64,000 nt of DNA, taken from NCBI GenBank assembly GCA_000824825.2, contig LM655198.1, positions 81,398-145,397 on the forward strand. The letters run 5' to 3'. The stretch's first letter is position 1. Each line of letters begins with the position of its first letter. Source of the DNA: Mesorhizobium sp. ORS 3324. GTDB taxonomy: Bacteria; Pseudomonadota; Alphaproteobacteria; Rhizobiales; Rhizobiaceae. A model generated the notes under the pieces. The model did not search any database, was not told the origin of the DNA, and worked only from the letters and a program-made list of their open reading frames with translations. The translations under genes and the position numbers were made by a program. Below, one piece after another: positions 18,205 to 27,741 of this stretch.

Positions 18205-18460
18205 TGCTAAGTCTCCACTTAATCTAAGCGGACACTAACGCCACAAGGTACGCGTCAGTAGGCGGCCTTCAGCGTAGGCGTACCGAAGACCTCGTCGCCC
18301 ACAGCATCATTCCACCCGCGGAAGTCGTGCACATTCACAACGGCCACCATTCGCCCCCCCAGACGGGGTTGCCAGTTCTCGTTGCCCGTCTGACTGTCGA
18401 CTGACATGCCGGGCTATCGCCAACCTGGGCACGGTATCCCGTTTAGCTTTGTTTTGCTTC

Positions 18461-19984
18461 CTACCCGCCGAGAGTTGGTATTTTGCGATGTCGCGTGGCG
18501 GACTCATATGCGTAGGCGTACGCCAACAGTTCGGCCTCACTCCACATTCTGCCTACAAAAATCACACCGAAAGGCGAGCCCGACGCGTAGTACCCTGCGG
18601 GAACTGTGACTCCTGGAAGACCAGAGATGTTGATCTCGTCGACAGTTGTCGCACGAATGTGCTCCGGTCCGTGCAATAGTGGTAGTTCCTGAAACATTTG
18701 GGGAAAGACGCAGGCGTCGAGGCTATAGCGTTCGAACACCTCATTGAATATCGTGAGATACTCTGCCCTCAGAGCAATGAACTCGCTGATGTCCGGCGGC
18801 TGCGACGGGTCTGCCAAGTTGACGCCGAACTGCGGCAGACTGGAAATAAAATTCAGTAAGCCCGCCGGCCCAAACGGGCTTTCGTTCTCAGTCGCCCGGG
18901 CGAAGTCCTCAAACTTTCTTAACGCGGCGTTAGGCCCTAGCCGCTCGAGATACCTATGAATGTCGCAAGGAATAGACTCGAGCCCCCGGGCGTCGCAATC
19001 CGGAAATGGAGGGGTCGGCCTGCGGAGGTCTGCAAAACCCGAGCCGACAAATGGATCTTCGATCAGGACTGCGCCGAGGCTTTTGAGCTCTTCCTTTACT
19101 CTGCTGTAGAGGCCTTCAGCCACCGTTGAAAGAGGCTGATTGCGCCATCCGCTGCCGTAAAGGGCCAGCCGTTTGCCCTTAAGCGCATCCACCCCGAGCT
19201 TGGAGGTGTAGCCTCCTTTTGGTCTGTTGCCGACGCTTGCGAGCGTCTTGGGATCCTCTGAGGTGTAGCCGGCAAGCACATCCAGGCAAATGGCCGCGTC
19301 ACGCACGCATCGCGAAAGGGGACCGACGACGTCGCGATTGGCCGATAAAGGAAAAACGCCCGCATTGGGCACTAAGCAGATACTTGGTTTGACGCCGACG
19401 AGGTCCTGCGCTGAGGCAGGTTTCTGGATCGAACCACCGGTCTCTTCCCCCAGGCCGAGCACAGCCATAGCAGAAGCAACCGCAGATGCGGTACCCGAAC
19501 TGCTGCCGCCGGGCGCGCGGTCGGGCATCACGACGTTCAATGTGGGCCCTGCCCAACTGTCATTGGCATTGGATCCACTGCTACTGAGGATGGGAACATT
19601 CGTCTTCCCGATGATAACGGCTCCCGCTTCCCGCAAGCGGGCCACGACTGGAGCGTCCCGCTCCGGTATCAGATCGATCCCGCCCATTTTGCCGCACAGC
19701 AGGGACCATCCCGCAGTTGTGGGAAAGCCGGCCATGTCTATTGTGTCTTTCACGACCACCGGAACGCCCGCCATGGGACCAAGGCTCTCGCCGGCCGCGC
19801 GGCGCTTATCAATTTCCTTGGCGTCGTCGATCGCCGATGGATTCAAAAAAATGATCGCATTGTATTTCGTGTTGTATTGCTCGACCCTGTCGAGGCTTGC
19901 CGCGACCAGCGATTGAGCCGTGTAGATTCGCCTTGTGAAGCCAGCTTGGACGTCTTCGACAGTGAGTCTTGCAAGATCGTACAT
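18461..19984 (-). CDS. Amidase (amidase-signature family)
   Basis: A 507-residue amidase-signature hydrolase, starting at the ATG at 19984 (MYDLARL) with AGAAGG upstream; the frame is open to 20050. The Ser-cisSer-Lys triad is visible: K79 in GVPVVVKDTID, S161/S162 in APGGSSSGTA and S185 in EETGGSIQKPAS. The enzyme cleaves carboxamides. The AS family is broad, so the substrate (a side-chain amide, N-acyl amine or lactam-like compound) cannot be read from the sequence. It lies 208 bases downstream of an FAD oxidoreductase gene in the same direction, and probably shares its promoter. Confidence 0.92.
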   Translation of the reverse strand: MYDLARLTVEDVQAGFTRRIYTAQSLVAASLDRVEQYNTKYNAIIFLNPSAIDDAKEIDKRRAAGESLGPMAGVPVVVKDTIDMAGFPTTAGWSLLCGKMGGIDLIPERDAPVVARLREAGAVIIGKTNVPILSSSGSNANDSWAGPTLNVVMPDRAPGGSSSGTASAVASAMAVLGLGEETGGSIQKPASAQDLVGVKPSICLVPNAGVFPLSANRDVVGPLSRCVRDAAICLDVLAGYTSEDPKTLASVGNRPKGGYTSKLGVDALKGKRLALYGSGWRNQPLSTVAEGLYSRVKEELKSLGAVLIEDPFVGSGFADLRRPTPPFPDCDARGLESIPCDIHRYLERLGPNAALRKFEDFARATENESPFGPAGLLNFISSLPQFGVNLADPSQPPDISEFIALRAEYLTIFNEVFERYSLDACVFPQMFQELPLLHGPEHIRATTVDEINISGLPGVTVPAGYYASGSPFGVIFVGRMWSEAELLAYAYAYESATRHRKIPTLGG

Positions 19985-20192
19985 GGCGACGCCTTCTGAG
20001 CGACTTGATGACCCGTGACTCTCGACCGCGGACCCCGTGACCGGGCACATCCGCGCCGCCGCTCCGTCGGGTGGCAGAAGTCGGTTTCATCCCTGCCAAA
20101 TTTTTCTCACAGCCTGTACCCACGGGCCGCCGAAGGACGCTGCCAGTTCCTTCTCCTGTTAGGTGCATGGCACGTCCTTCGACCAGTCTTGG

Positions 20193-21782
20193 TTAAGACA
20201 GCTTCTTCCCGCGATCTCGCAGGATCTCACGCACTGCATTGAAACCTGGTAGCCCACTGACGCTTCCGCCAGGATGACAAGATGAGCCACATTGATAGAG
20301 TCCTTTGACGGGTGTTCTGTAGTCCGAGTAGTGAGGGTACGGCCTACGCGAGAAGAGCTGATCTGGGGTCATCTGTCCATGCAGGATGTTGCCGCCCGGT
20401 ATGTTAAGGATGTTCTCAATGTCCGTGGGCAATAGCACCTGGCAGTCGATAATGTCATCCGTGAACCCAGGAACGAATTCGTCGAGCACTTGCCATACGG
20501 TCTTTAGGAATTCAGGGCGGCGGCTCGACCAATCCCCCTCACGAAGCTTGTATGCGACATGCCCACCATAGAGGTTCACAACGTGTTTTCCCTCGGGCGC
20601 CATGCTCCTGTCAAAATGAGTAGGTGTAGCTATCGTCATCCATGGAAGTTGGGCGAAGCCGCCGTATTTCGCGTCGTCGTAAGCCTTTTCCAAGTAATCT
20701 ATGGTCGGCCCGATATGCACGAAAGCCGGCACCAAGGAGCCATTGCTGGCTCCGAGCGCTTTGAGCTGAGGCGCCCGATTGCAAGCGACGTTGATTTTCC
20801 AGTTCGTGCCAAAGGTATTAAATTTTTCCAGCGACTGAACGAGGTCGTCGGGGAGGTGTTTATGGTCTACGGCCTTACCGAAGAGGATTTTCGCGTGCAT
20901 GCTGCTAGCGACAACTCCGGTGCGATATTCGCGACCGTCCTTAGTCGCGACGCCTTTGACCCTTCCACCTTCAACAATTACCTGCTCGACCTCAGCATTG
21001 GTGTGAATCTCAACGCCCAAGCGTTGAGCGGACGCCGCCAGCGCCTTCGACACAGTTCCCATGCCCCCAATGACGTGTCCGTGCACCAAATCGTCGGAGT
21101 AGTCCGTAAGCATATTGTAAAGGCAGGCAAGCGCAGATCCCCTAGAGTGAGGGCCCACGAAGTTGCCTATGCCTCCCACATAGGCGAACAATGCGCGAAC
21201 CGCATCGTTTTCGAACCAATGGCTTAGATATTCGTCTGCGCTTTGCGTCATAAGCTCTACGAAGTCGAACAGCTTAGTTCTTAAGCCAAAATTTCGCCAA
21301 GAGAAAGAAAGTGTCCTTGTAATGTCCTGGAAATTTGAAGTCGTTGGGTCTGGCGGAACCTCCGTGCCCAGGCGGCGCATATACTCCGCGAGTTTGTTGT
21401 GAAACTGCACAAATTTGGGGTACGCTTCAGCATCTTTTCTGGACAATTGCGCAATGCTCTTCGCAGTAGCGGCATCATCGTAATTTGTTATCAAGCAACG
21501 CCCGTCTTCTGTCGGACTGAAGAGATCTCCATAGGGAACGGCTTTCAAACCGAATTTCTCAAGTTCCAGGTCGTTAATAATTCGGGGGTACAAATGTTGG
21601 AGCCCGTAGGAAAACATAGAAAACTTGAAACCGGGAACGACCTCGTCCGAAAATGACGCGCCACCCACAGCATGCCGTCGTTCCAGTACAGCGGTTCTCA
21701 TGCCGGATCGCGCTAGATAGGATGCGCACACCAAGCCGTTGTGCCCTCCACCCAATACAACCGCATCATAAACATTTGGCAT
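20193..21782 (-). CDS. FAD-dependent oxidoreductase, phytoene-desaturase/PYROXD2-like
   Basis: A 529-residue flavoprotein starting at the ATG at 21782, with AGGAG ten bases upstream (the frame is open to 21854). The dinucleotide-binding Rossmann motif VVLGGGHNGLVCASYLARSG is at residues 8-27, followed by LERRHAVGGAS. The C-terminus has YQCGSSCHPGGSVSGLPGFNA, typical of the carotenoid-desaturase-like NAD(P)/FAD oxidoreductases (COG1233). No carotenoid genes are nearby, so an amine or amino-acid-derived substrate is more likely than a carotenoid. A LysR-type box sits about 410 bases upstream. Confidence 0.88.
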   Translation of the reverse strand: MPNVYDAVVLGGGHNGLVCASYLARSGMRTAVLERRHAVGGASFSDEVVPGFKFSMFSYGLQHLYPRIINDLELEKFGLKAVPYGDLFSPTEDGRCLITNYDDAATAKSIAQLSRKDAEAYPKFVQFHNKLAEYMRRLGTEVPPDPTTSNFQDITRTLSFSWRNFGLRTKLFDFVELMTQSADEYLSHWFENDAVRALFAYVGGIGNFVGPHSRGSALACLYNMLTDYSDDLVHGHVIGGMGTVSKALAASAQRLGVEIHTNAEVEQVIVEGGRVKGVATKDGREYRTGVVASSMHAKILFGKAVDHKHLPDDLVQSLEKFNTFGTNWKINVACNRAPQLKALGASNGSLVPAFVHIGPTIDYLEKAYDDAKYGGFAQLPWMTIATPTHFDRSMAPEGKHVVNLYGGHVAYKLREGDWSSRRPEFLKTVWQVLDEFVPGFTDDIIDCQVLLPTDIENILNIPGGNILHGQMTPDQLFSRRPYPHYSDYRTPVKGLYQCGSSCHPGGSVSGLPGFNAVREILRDRGKKLS

Positions 21783-22598
21783 TAAGTCAGCTCCTATTAG
21801 GCGCCTATGGCGTCGGACCGTGCATGGCCCTGTGTCCGCCCCGCGGCGGTTCATTGCAGAAAGGTCCTGCTCGGCTCGACAAAAGACAGCGGCACATGCG
21901 GCAGGCCCAGATCACAGCCGACCAGCATCACACTGGCGAAGCCGAGCGAGCAAGCGCGAAAGTCCGTAGCGCCCTTCGTCGCCTCCCATACTCCAGCGGG
22001 GATCATCTCTATCATCTAGTTGACCCGTAAGCGGGAGTTGCCGGCATCACAAATCATCAGGGCTAGGCGAGAGAAATGTTTCGGAGCTAGCAACAACCAA
22101 CAGCTTCTCCCAAAGGTCGATTGTTGACCGCGACTGTGCCCACCAACCTGCCCTCTTCAAGCTATCCGATACACTAGCCGGCGAAGCTCTCAACACGAAA
22201 AAGGTTGTGCCTGATATAGATCAGCTTCACCTCTGAGTACCAGGCAGTGGTGTTGGTTCGGTGCCCTTCGCTGTCTTCGGAGGCTTTTGAAGCGTCGTTC
22301 ACCACTTGCCGAGTATGAAGTGCCGAGGCGAAGCGGTCGTGTTCACCATAATGAAACGATCGCATCCTCCCATAACCAGCATCGCATTATATTTCTCAGG
22401 AAACCGGCCGCCGATCTGATCGCGCCCCTTCTCAAACTCAAAAGCCGCGCCGATGGCCGCACCGCGTCACAACGCGGCCTGGCATTTGGCGAGAGAGGCG
22501 AGCAACTGGTGCTCAAGCGTTCTCGACGTCTTAATAGCTCTGGCTCGCGCTCGGATATTAAACGGCGCGAGGCGGTGAGAAGCGCGGGCAACTTGTGA
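21783..22598. other. Long leader region with LysR box B
   Basis: No gene is recognised in these 816 bases. The only clear feature is the LysR-type dyad at 22213-22233 with its T-rich block. The region divides the minus-strand block into two units: SBP2 to peptidase, and oxidoreductase to amidase. Confidence 0.5.
22194..22233 (-). promoter_or_regulatory. LysR-type box B
   Basis: On the minus strand: GAGGTGAA, five bases, TCTATATC, then AACCTTTTTCGTG six bases further. The TCTATATC half matches boxes A, C and D exactly; the other half is weaker. It points at the FAD oxidoreductase gene about 410 bases away. Confidence 0.5.
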
Positions 22599-24326
22599 CT
22601 AGACAGGCCCTGCTGGGATTTGCTGATAGGCTTCATAGGCGGCCAACACGAATTCTGTTTGTGTGTCATGACCAGAAATGAATGCGCGACCATAGATTGT
22701 TTCGTCGGGATACTCGCTCACGATTCGGAGGGGGACCGAGTAGTCGTTGTCCTCCCAAGTGAGGCAGGGAACGCCGTTGATCAGTCGCAATTCACTCTCA
22801 CTGCAATGGCTTTGGTAAAGCCTAATTTGGGCTGCATTGAACTCGAGCAAACCGGGCAGCCGCGCGAGACGTCTCGTGACCTTATCAACCAACAACTCTG
22901 CAGCATCTGCCCAATCACGATGGTATTGTATGAGAAGACAAAAGCCCCGGGGAAGTGCCCACTCCTCGAACGCTCGCGGTAAATAGCCGGACAGAGGCCG
23001 AGACCACTCGTGGCAAGCGTAGCCGTGCAGGGCCAAGTGAAGTTTTGCCCCGCTGAAGCGCTGGGCTTCTTTGTGGATCAGTTTTTCAAACAGCGGTTCC
23101 GTCGCCCTGGTTAAGATGTCATCGCCCAGTGCGGTATAGCGCGCGGCGTGGTGCAGGTGGAACGGGTTATCTGTGCGCAGCCGCCAATGGAGCTGATAAC
23201 CGTCCGGATTTTCCAACGGCGAGACAACGAAGTGCGCATTTGGGCGCGCTCCAAGTTCGCGCGCCGCCCTCAACGCGCCAACTATCCCCGTTGTCTCGTT
23301 CGCATGCTGCCCGCCGCTTATGATCACAGACCGATCCGAACCTTTCCGATAGAGCGCCATGACCGACCGGCCGGACCGCGAATGTGCCTCCAATGTCGCC
23401 CCGCCAATCTTGGCCAGTTCCGCCCGAACCTGTGCCGCCGAAATGGGCACATCCGCCTGGTTGAGCGGCATGAATTTACTCGGAGCTTCAGTTTGGGTCA
23501 GGGGCCGTGTCTCTATCCGCACCGCCGGCGTCGCCTTGACGTAGCGGACTTCTGGAACAATCTGGCCCGGTTTTCCCGTCCAATCACCAAGTGGGCGGCC
23601 CGACTTCTTCTGGAAGACCTCAAGGACGGAGAAATAGAGATCCTCATGCATCGCCTCCAACAAGGAGATCGCTTCTTGGCCAACCGGCAACCGCCGGTCC
23701 ATAGTAGGGAGAGTGACGGCGATGTTCAGTTCCTCAAAGTAAGGCTCTTCTCCACTCCATTCGTGCGCAGCTACCGCCTGCACTGCAGCTTCGAACAATG
23801 TTTCGAAATCGGTTTGCAGCCGCTCGCCGGGGCTAGTCTCTTCGATCCTTAACCAACCAGTGGGTGAAAGATGGGTTAGGCCGATCGAATCGACATGCGC
23901 TCGATTGGGCGCGAAGACGGAATGCCCGCTCGCACTGCCGTTCATATATGTCAGCGTCACCTGGTAGAACAAATCCTTCTGAGTTCCGGCCTCGAATGTC
24001 AGGGCCGCGGTTCCAACGAGCGCCGCCAGCGGATATGTCTCGCATCGAAAACGATCCACGCGGCAAAGTGGATGCAATGGATAGACCACGTGGACGGCAG
24101 CAAGCGAAACAACGTCCACTTCCTCCAAAAAAAAGTGGAGTAGTGGTTTATATGCACTACGAAACCGCGCTCCAACACCGCGTTTAGCGAGTTGCAACTC
24201 GGCTCCGCGCCGACTTGTCTCGTCATCGAAAGTCCACGCCTCGATCCTCGATCCTTGCGCTTCCGCGAAGCGGGCAACGAGTTGATCTAACGTACGTTCA
24301 AAAGTGCCCTCGAAGATCATCGTCAA
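22599..24326 (-). CDS. M14-like zinc metallopeptidase with large N-terminal domain
   Basis: A 575-residue protein. The C-terminal half carries M14 (carboxypeptidase / deacylase) signs: zinc ligands H341 and E344 in GGQHANETTG, the substrate-binding NPDGY (373-377), a third zinc His at 434 in LHLALHGY, and a candidate catalytic Glu at 525 in LTWEDND. The first roughly 300 residues match no domain I can name. The start is TTG at 24326 with AGGAGG eight bases upstream; an ATG two codons later is less well placed. M14 enzymes remove C-terminal amino acids or, in the AstE/AspA branch, hydrolyse N-acyl or gamma-type amide bonds. Part of the SBP2 unit, 49 bases after the phosphotriesterase-like gene. 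Confidence 0.8.
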   Translation of the reverse strand: MTMIFEGTFERTLDQLVARFAEAQGSRIEAWTFDDETSRRGAELQLAKRGVGARFRSAYKPLLHFFLEEVDVVSLAAVHVVYPLHPLCRVDRFRCETYPLAALVGTAALTFEAGTQKDLFYQVTLTYMNGSASGHSVFAPNRAHVDSIGLTHLSPTGWLRIEETSPGERLQTDFETLFEAAVQAVAAHEWSGEEPYFEELNIAVTLPTMDRRLPVGQEAISLLEAMHEDLYFSVLEVFQKKSGRPLGDWTGKPGQIVPEVRYVKATPAVRIETRPLTQTEAPSKFMPLNQADVPISAAQVRAELAKIGGATLEAHSRSGRSVMALYRKGSDRSVIISGGQHANETTGIVGALRAARELGARPNAHFVVSPLENPDGYQLHWRLRTDNPFHLHHAARYTALGDDILTRATEPLFEKLIHKEAQRFSGAKLHLALHGYACHEWSRPLSGYLPRAFEEWALPRGFCLLIQYHRDWADAAELLVDKVTRRLARLPGLLEFNAAQIRLYQSHCSESELRLINGVPCLTWEDNDYSVPLRIVSEYPDETIYGRAFISGHDTQTEFVLAAYEAYQQIPAGPV

Positions 24327-24375
24327 CTGGAGATCCTCCTACAAATATCTGCGTTGTACACCAACCCTAAAGCGG

Positions 24376-25392
24376 CTAACCTGCCGAGGCTTGCGGCAAA
24401 AGATCTCCGGCGAAGAACCGTCGTGGGTTGTCCTCGAGGATAAATTGCACGTCTGCCTGGCTCACCCCTCGGGCGTGCAACATCGGGATGAAGTCAGTGA
24501 ACAGGTAGGTATGTGGTGGCCAGAACTCCTGTGACTTCATATCTTCGGCCTTTGCTGCCTCGTCGCAGGTTAGCTGATGAGTCGTCGGCCTCCCGAGGGT
24601 GCTACAGGCGCAGTCCATGCTCATCATTATCTGCGCACGAAAGCCACTACGCACGAGCTTGGCGACATTGTCGGCGCGCACGACGTCCCGTTGAAAATTG
24701 TTATAACCAACTTGATCGAATCCAATATAGGAACCTCCGCCGACGATGCGCCGATGGTAAGTATGATCGGGGCTGGAACAGCAATGGCCAATGAGGCAGC
24801 GATGAGCATCAACACCACCAGCTGCAAACAGTTGCTGCTGTTCTGGTCCACCGCAACCTTGTGTAGTGTGCGTGATGATAGGCACTCCTGTCACCCTTTG
24901 CGCAATACAGGCAGCAGCTAGAAACTTCTCTTCCTGCTCGGTGACAGAAGGTGCGCCTGTCGAGACCTTGATAGCACCGGCTCTTACACCGGTGTCGCCG
25001 ATCCCGTGATTGATCTCCCGAATATAAAGCTCGGCTATCTCATCCACTGTGCGTGCACGCCAGTATATCGGGAGCCCCCGCTCCTGGTAGTAAAAACCAG
25101 TAGTGCAAATGATTTGCACTTCAGCTCTTTCAGACACTTCCTTCATGATCATAACGTCCCGACCAAGCTCAATAGGACAAGGATCAACGAGGGTGCATAC
25201 TCCATACTCGGCGCGCAGTTTCACTAACCGTGTAACCGCCTCCTCAATCAATGCTGGGCGGTCGAATTTCACGAATGGGTCAAACCAAGCCCCAGGAAAC
25301 GCGATGAAGATGTGCTCGTGCATCAGCGTGCGACCAAGACGCTGGATGGAAATTGGCCCTGTTACTGACTGAACCGTTGCCGCCTGGACCAT
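24376..25392 (-). CDS. Phosphotriesterase-family metal-dependent hydrolase
   Basis: A 338-residue TIM-barrel amidohydrolase of the phosphotriesterase branch. All metal ligands of the binuclear site can be placed: H25 and H27 (LMHEHIF), the bridging carboxylated lysine K142 (AGAIKVSTG), H175 (IITHTT), H203 (IGHCC) and D260 (MSMDCAC). Most members are lactonases or esterases, and some cleave N-acyl or lactam bonds, so hydrolysis of a lactone or lactam made from an imported compound is plausible (inference). It follows SBP2 in the same direction; a strong hairpin sits between them. Confidence 0.88.
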   Translation of the reverse strand: MVQAATVQSVTGPISIQRLGRTLMHEHIFIAFPGAWFDPFVKFDRPALIEEAVTRLVKLRAEYGVCTLVDPCPIELGRDVMIMKEVSERAEVQIICTTGFYYQERGLPIYWRARTVDEIAELYIREINHGIGDTGVRAGAIKVSTGAPSVTEQEEKFLAAACIAQRVTGVPIITHTTQGCGGPEQQQLFAAGGVDAHRCLIGHCCSSPDHTYHRRIVGGGSYIGFDQVGYNNFQRDVVRADNVAKLVRSGFRAQIMMSMDCACSTLGRPTTHQLTCDEAAKAEDMKSQEFWPPHTYLFTDFIPMLHARGVSQADVQFILEDNPRRFFAGDLLPQASAG

Positions 25393-25460
25393 AAATCAGT
25401 TCCCAATCGCGTTAAGCGGTGCACCAGCTTCTTCACCAAACTTGGGTGCAGCAATAAGCA

Positions 25461-25492
25461 GGCGGGCCCACTGACAAATAAGCGGGCCCGCC
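25461..25492 (-). terminator. Hairpin between SBP2 and downstream hydrolase gene
   Basis: Perfect 9-bp stem GGCGGGCCC / GGGCCCGCC with a 14-base loop and no T-run. In SBP-first operons such hairpins commonly stabilise SBP mRNA and reduce downstream expression; either that or partial termination fits. Confidence 0.55.
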
Positions 25493-25543
25493 GGTAAGGA
25501 GTTAAAGCCTGTCTAATATCAGCACACTCGTTAATGTGAAGGT

Positions 25544-27199
25544 TCAGCCATTACGATCCAGCCAAACCTTACCAAGATCTAGGTCCCATGTGGGGTGAAC
25601 CCCGTAGCCCTTAACCTGCTTGGAGGAGTGGTTATATATTGAGCACCAATAAGGTTGAATGATGATGCCAGATTCCTGCAGGAGCGTTTCGATATCCTTC
25701 ATTATTGTCTTTCGCTTCTCTGGATCCGGCATCGTCACTGCTTGATCCAGTAACTTGTCAAACTCCGGGTTTGACCATGACGACTCGTTCCATGCTGCAC
25801 CGCTTCGATAGGCAAGCGCCAAGACCTGGACGCCTAGCGGTCGCATGTTCCAGTTCGTCGCTGAAAAGGGGTATTTCATCCAGTCTCCCCAGTAGGTTGC
25901 AGAAGGCAGAACCGTCCGTTTGACCTTGAAGCCAGCCTCCCGAAGCTGCTGGGCAACCACATCAGTGGAATTCTTAATCCAGTCGTCGTCCGAACTAAAA
26001 AGTTCGTGCTCGAAGTCCATCTGACCAGCCTCGGTCATCAATTGCTTGGCAGCCTGGATGTCTCGCTTCTTTTCCGGCAGAGGATAATACTCCGGGTGTA
26101 TTGGCGCTACATGATAGTTAGCGGCGACGGCTCCACGGCCGCTGTAGCCGATTTGGAGTATAGTCCCATTGTCCACCGCCAGCTGCAGCGCGTTGCGTAC
26201 TCTCTGGTCATCATAGGGTTTACTAGTAACTCTTGTTCGAAATAGCAGTGTTGTTGATGTCTTTGCCTCATGCACAACGAGACCAATACCATCAAGAATG
26301 GGGATATCGTTGATGTTGGACTTATCAATTGCGTCGATCTCACCTGATTCGAAGGCGCTTAAGACAGCGGAAGAGCCTTCAGAGCCATAGTCAATGAATT
26401 GCACCTCGTCTAAGTACGGATCCCCGCCCCACCACGCGCCGTTGGGCCGGCGCTTCACGACTGCCTTTTGGCCCACGTCCCATGACACCAGTTCAAACGG
26501 TCCCGTGCCAACAGGATGTTTCGCTAGACTGGAACCGTTCTTTGCGAAGTCACGGTGGACCACGAGGGCGGTCCAATCAGCCAAGCCGGCGATGATTGTG
26601 ATATCGGGTTTCGGCAGAGTCAGTTTAACCGTGTGTTCGTCGACCTTTGCCACGGCCCCTTCTTTTGCTTTGCCCGTCTTTTCATCGACCAGCGTTGCCA
26701 GCCGCGCCGCCATCGAGTTCCCGGGCACATCCTTTTCGCACCAATGAAGGAAATTGAACACAACGTCATCCGCCGTAAAATCGTCGCCGTTGTTCCATTT
26801 CACCCCTTTGCGAAGATGCAACACATACTCTGTCGCCTCGTCGTTCACCTCCCAATTTTCCAACAACCACGGTTCGAAAGTGTATTCTTTGGTGTACTTG
26901 ACCAATGGGTCTAGGAATTGTCGGGTTATGTTGGCAGTTCGCTCATCGTCACCCAAACGAGGATCTTTGTCACCGAAGACCTGCATAGCGATTCTTAATG
27001 TTCCACCTCTTTTTCCCGGTTCCTCGGCGTGCGCCGCAGGAAGGGCTCCCAGCATGGAGTACGCCACTGCGGTGGTAGCACCAAATGTCGAGGCGAGCGC
27101 GAGGAACTCACGCCGGTCCATCTGACCATTCAGTGTTTCTTCAGCGAGCTTGCCGAATATTTTGGGCATCGGCTTGCCCACCCGGTTAAAGAAACCCAT
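25544..27199 (-). CDS. Peptide-type ABC substrate-binding protein (SBP2), Tat-exported
   Basis: A 551-residue family-5 solute-binding protein. The start at 27199 is set by GGGAGG six bases upstream; the frame is open to 27247. It has the same long n-region and twin-arginine motif MDRREFLALAS as its three paralogs, with an AHA cleavage site. YVLHLRKGVKWNNGDDF, GTGPFELVSWDVGQKA and DDQRVRNALQLAVDN are almost identical to SBP1 and SBP3. Changes sit in the ligand-facing stretches (DKSNINDIPILDGIG in place of ANDQTFSNYVAIFDKLG in SBP1), suggesting a different ligand. First gene of the unit that continues into the phosphotriesterase-like and M14-like genes. LysR box C lies about 155 bases upstream. 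Confidence 0.94.
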   Translation of the reverse strand: MGFFNRVGKPMPKIFGKLAEETLNGQMDRREFLALASTFGATTAVAYSMLGALPAAHAEEPGKRGGTLRIAMQVFGDKDPRLGDDERTANITRQFLDPLVKYTKEYTFEPWLLENWEVNDEATEYVLHLRKGVKWNNGDDFTADDVVFNFLHWCEKDVPGNSMAARLATLVDEKTGKAKEGAVAKVDEHTVKLTLPKPDITIIAGLADWTALVVHRDFAKNGSSLAKHPVGTGPFELVSWDVGQKAVVKRRPNGAWWGGDPYLDEVQFIDYGSEGSSAVLSAFESGEIDAIDKSNINDIPILDGIGLVVHEAKTSTTLLFRTRVTSKPYDDQRVRNALQLAVDNGTILQIGYSGRGAVAANYHVAPIHPEYYPLPEKKRDIQAAKQLMTEAGQMDFEHELFSSDDDWIKNSTDVVAQQLREAGFKVKRTVLPSATYWGDWMKYPFSATNWNMRPLGVQVLALAYRSGAAWNESSWSNPEFDKLLDQAVTMPDPEKRKTIMKDIETLLQESGIIIQPYWCSIYNHSSKQVKGYGVHPTWDLDLGKVWLDRNG

Positions 27200-27247
27200 T
27201 TGATCCTCCCAAGGTTGTGGTTGATATCGACGGTCGTCACCCGCCAA

Positions 27248-27741
27248 TCAAGTCGCCTCACGCGATGAAGACAGGCCATTAATTAGGCACCGCACCGAGC
27301 CCGCGTACAGGTTGAGGCAGAACTTACGCGCCGATTTGCGACCACTGAACTATGAAAAAATTGCTCTCCGATATAGACGAAGTTTATGTCGGTTCTTACG
27401 CAGACGGCGGCATGTCTTGGCCCGGCTGAGAGGGCTTGGCAGCGCTGCTTGGATGAGGCCGTTGAAGAAGTCGCTACCCTGCAATTTACTGGCACGATCG
27501 TCCCCGTCCTTAGATCAGCCATGTGGCCATTTGCAGTGGTAATACAAGATCAATTAGCACGTGAACGCTTGCAAAAGCGTCGCGGTAAACGTCACCAGCG
27601 TAAGCATAATTCAGCAGCTGCGATGCTGCTTGAGGATGAGCCGCCGCAAGCTGCGAATGGATGAAATAAAGCCCAGCTCGCCGCCCTCTGGAAATCCTGC
27701 AAGAACGTCAGAGACCCGGCCTTCTGGGCAGCCAGGGGCAA
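27248..27741. other. Intergenic region upstream of SBP2, with LysR box C
   Basis: Between the SBP2 start and the end of the second GGT-like gene. A plus-strand frame of 92 codons (27386-27664) begins inside the box and has no ribosome site or known motif, so I do not call it. Confidence 0.5.
27352..27390 (-). promoter_or_regulatory. LysR-type box C (SBP2)
   Basis: Minus strand: GACATAAA, five bases, TCTATATC, then GCAATTTTTTCAT. The outer bases extend the dyad to CCGA...TCGG, making this the most symmetric copy. It ends about 150 bases before the SBP2 start. Confidence 0.7.

Larger units (their letters stand above)
12992..18283 (-). mobile_element. Outer IS66-family element, interrupted by a second IS66
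   Basis: Ends read inward as GTATGCGTACGCTGAAGG (12992) and GTACGCCTACGCTGAAGG (18283), matching at 20 of 22 bases. The same 8-bp duplication CGAAGACC flanks both ends (12984-12991 and 18284-18291), so the boundaries are well supported. On the minus strand it carries tnpA, tnpB and a broken tnpC. Removing the 3189 bases added by the inner insertion leaves about 2.1 kb, shorter than the usual 2.5 kb, which fits the internal deletion seen in tnpC. Confidence 0.9.

Noticed and set aside
27386..27664. 92-codon plus-strand frame upstream of SBP2
   Set aside because: Begins inside LysR box C, has no ribosome site and a low-complexity basic end.
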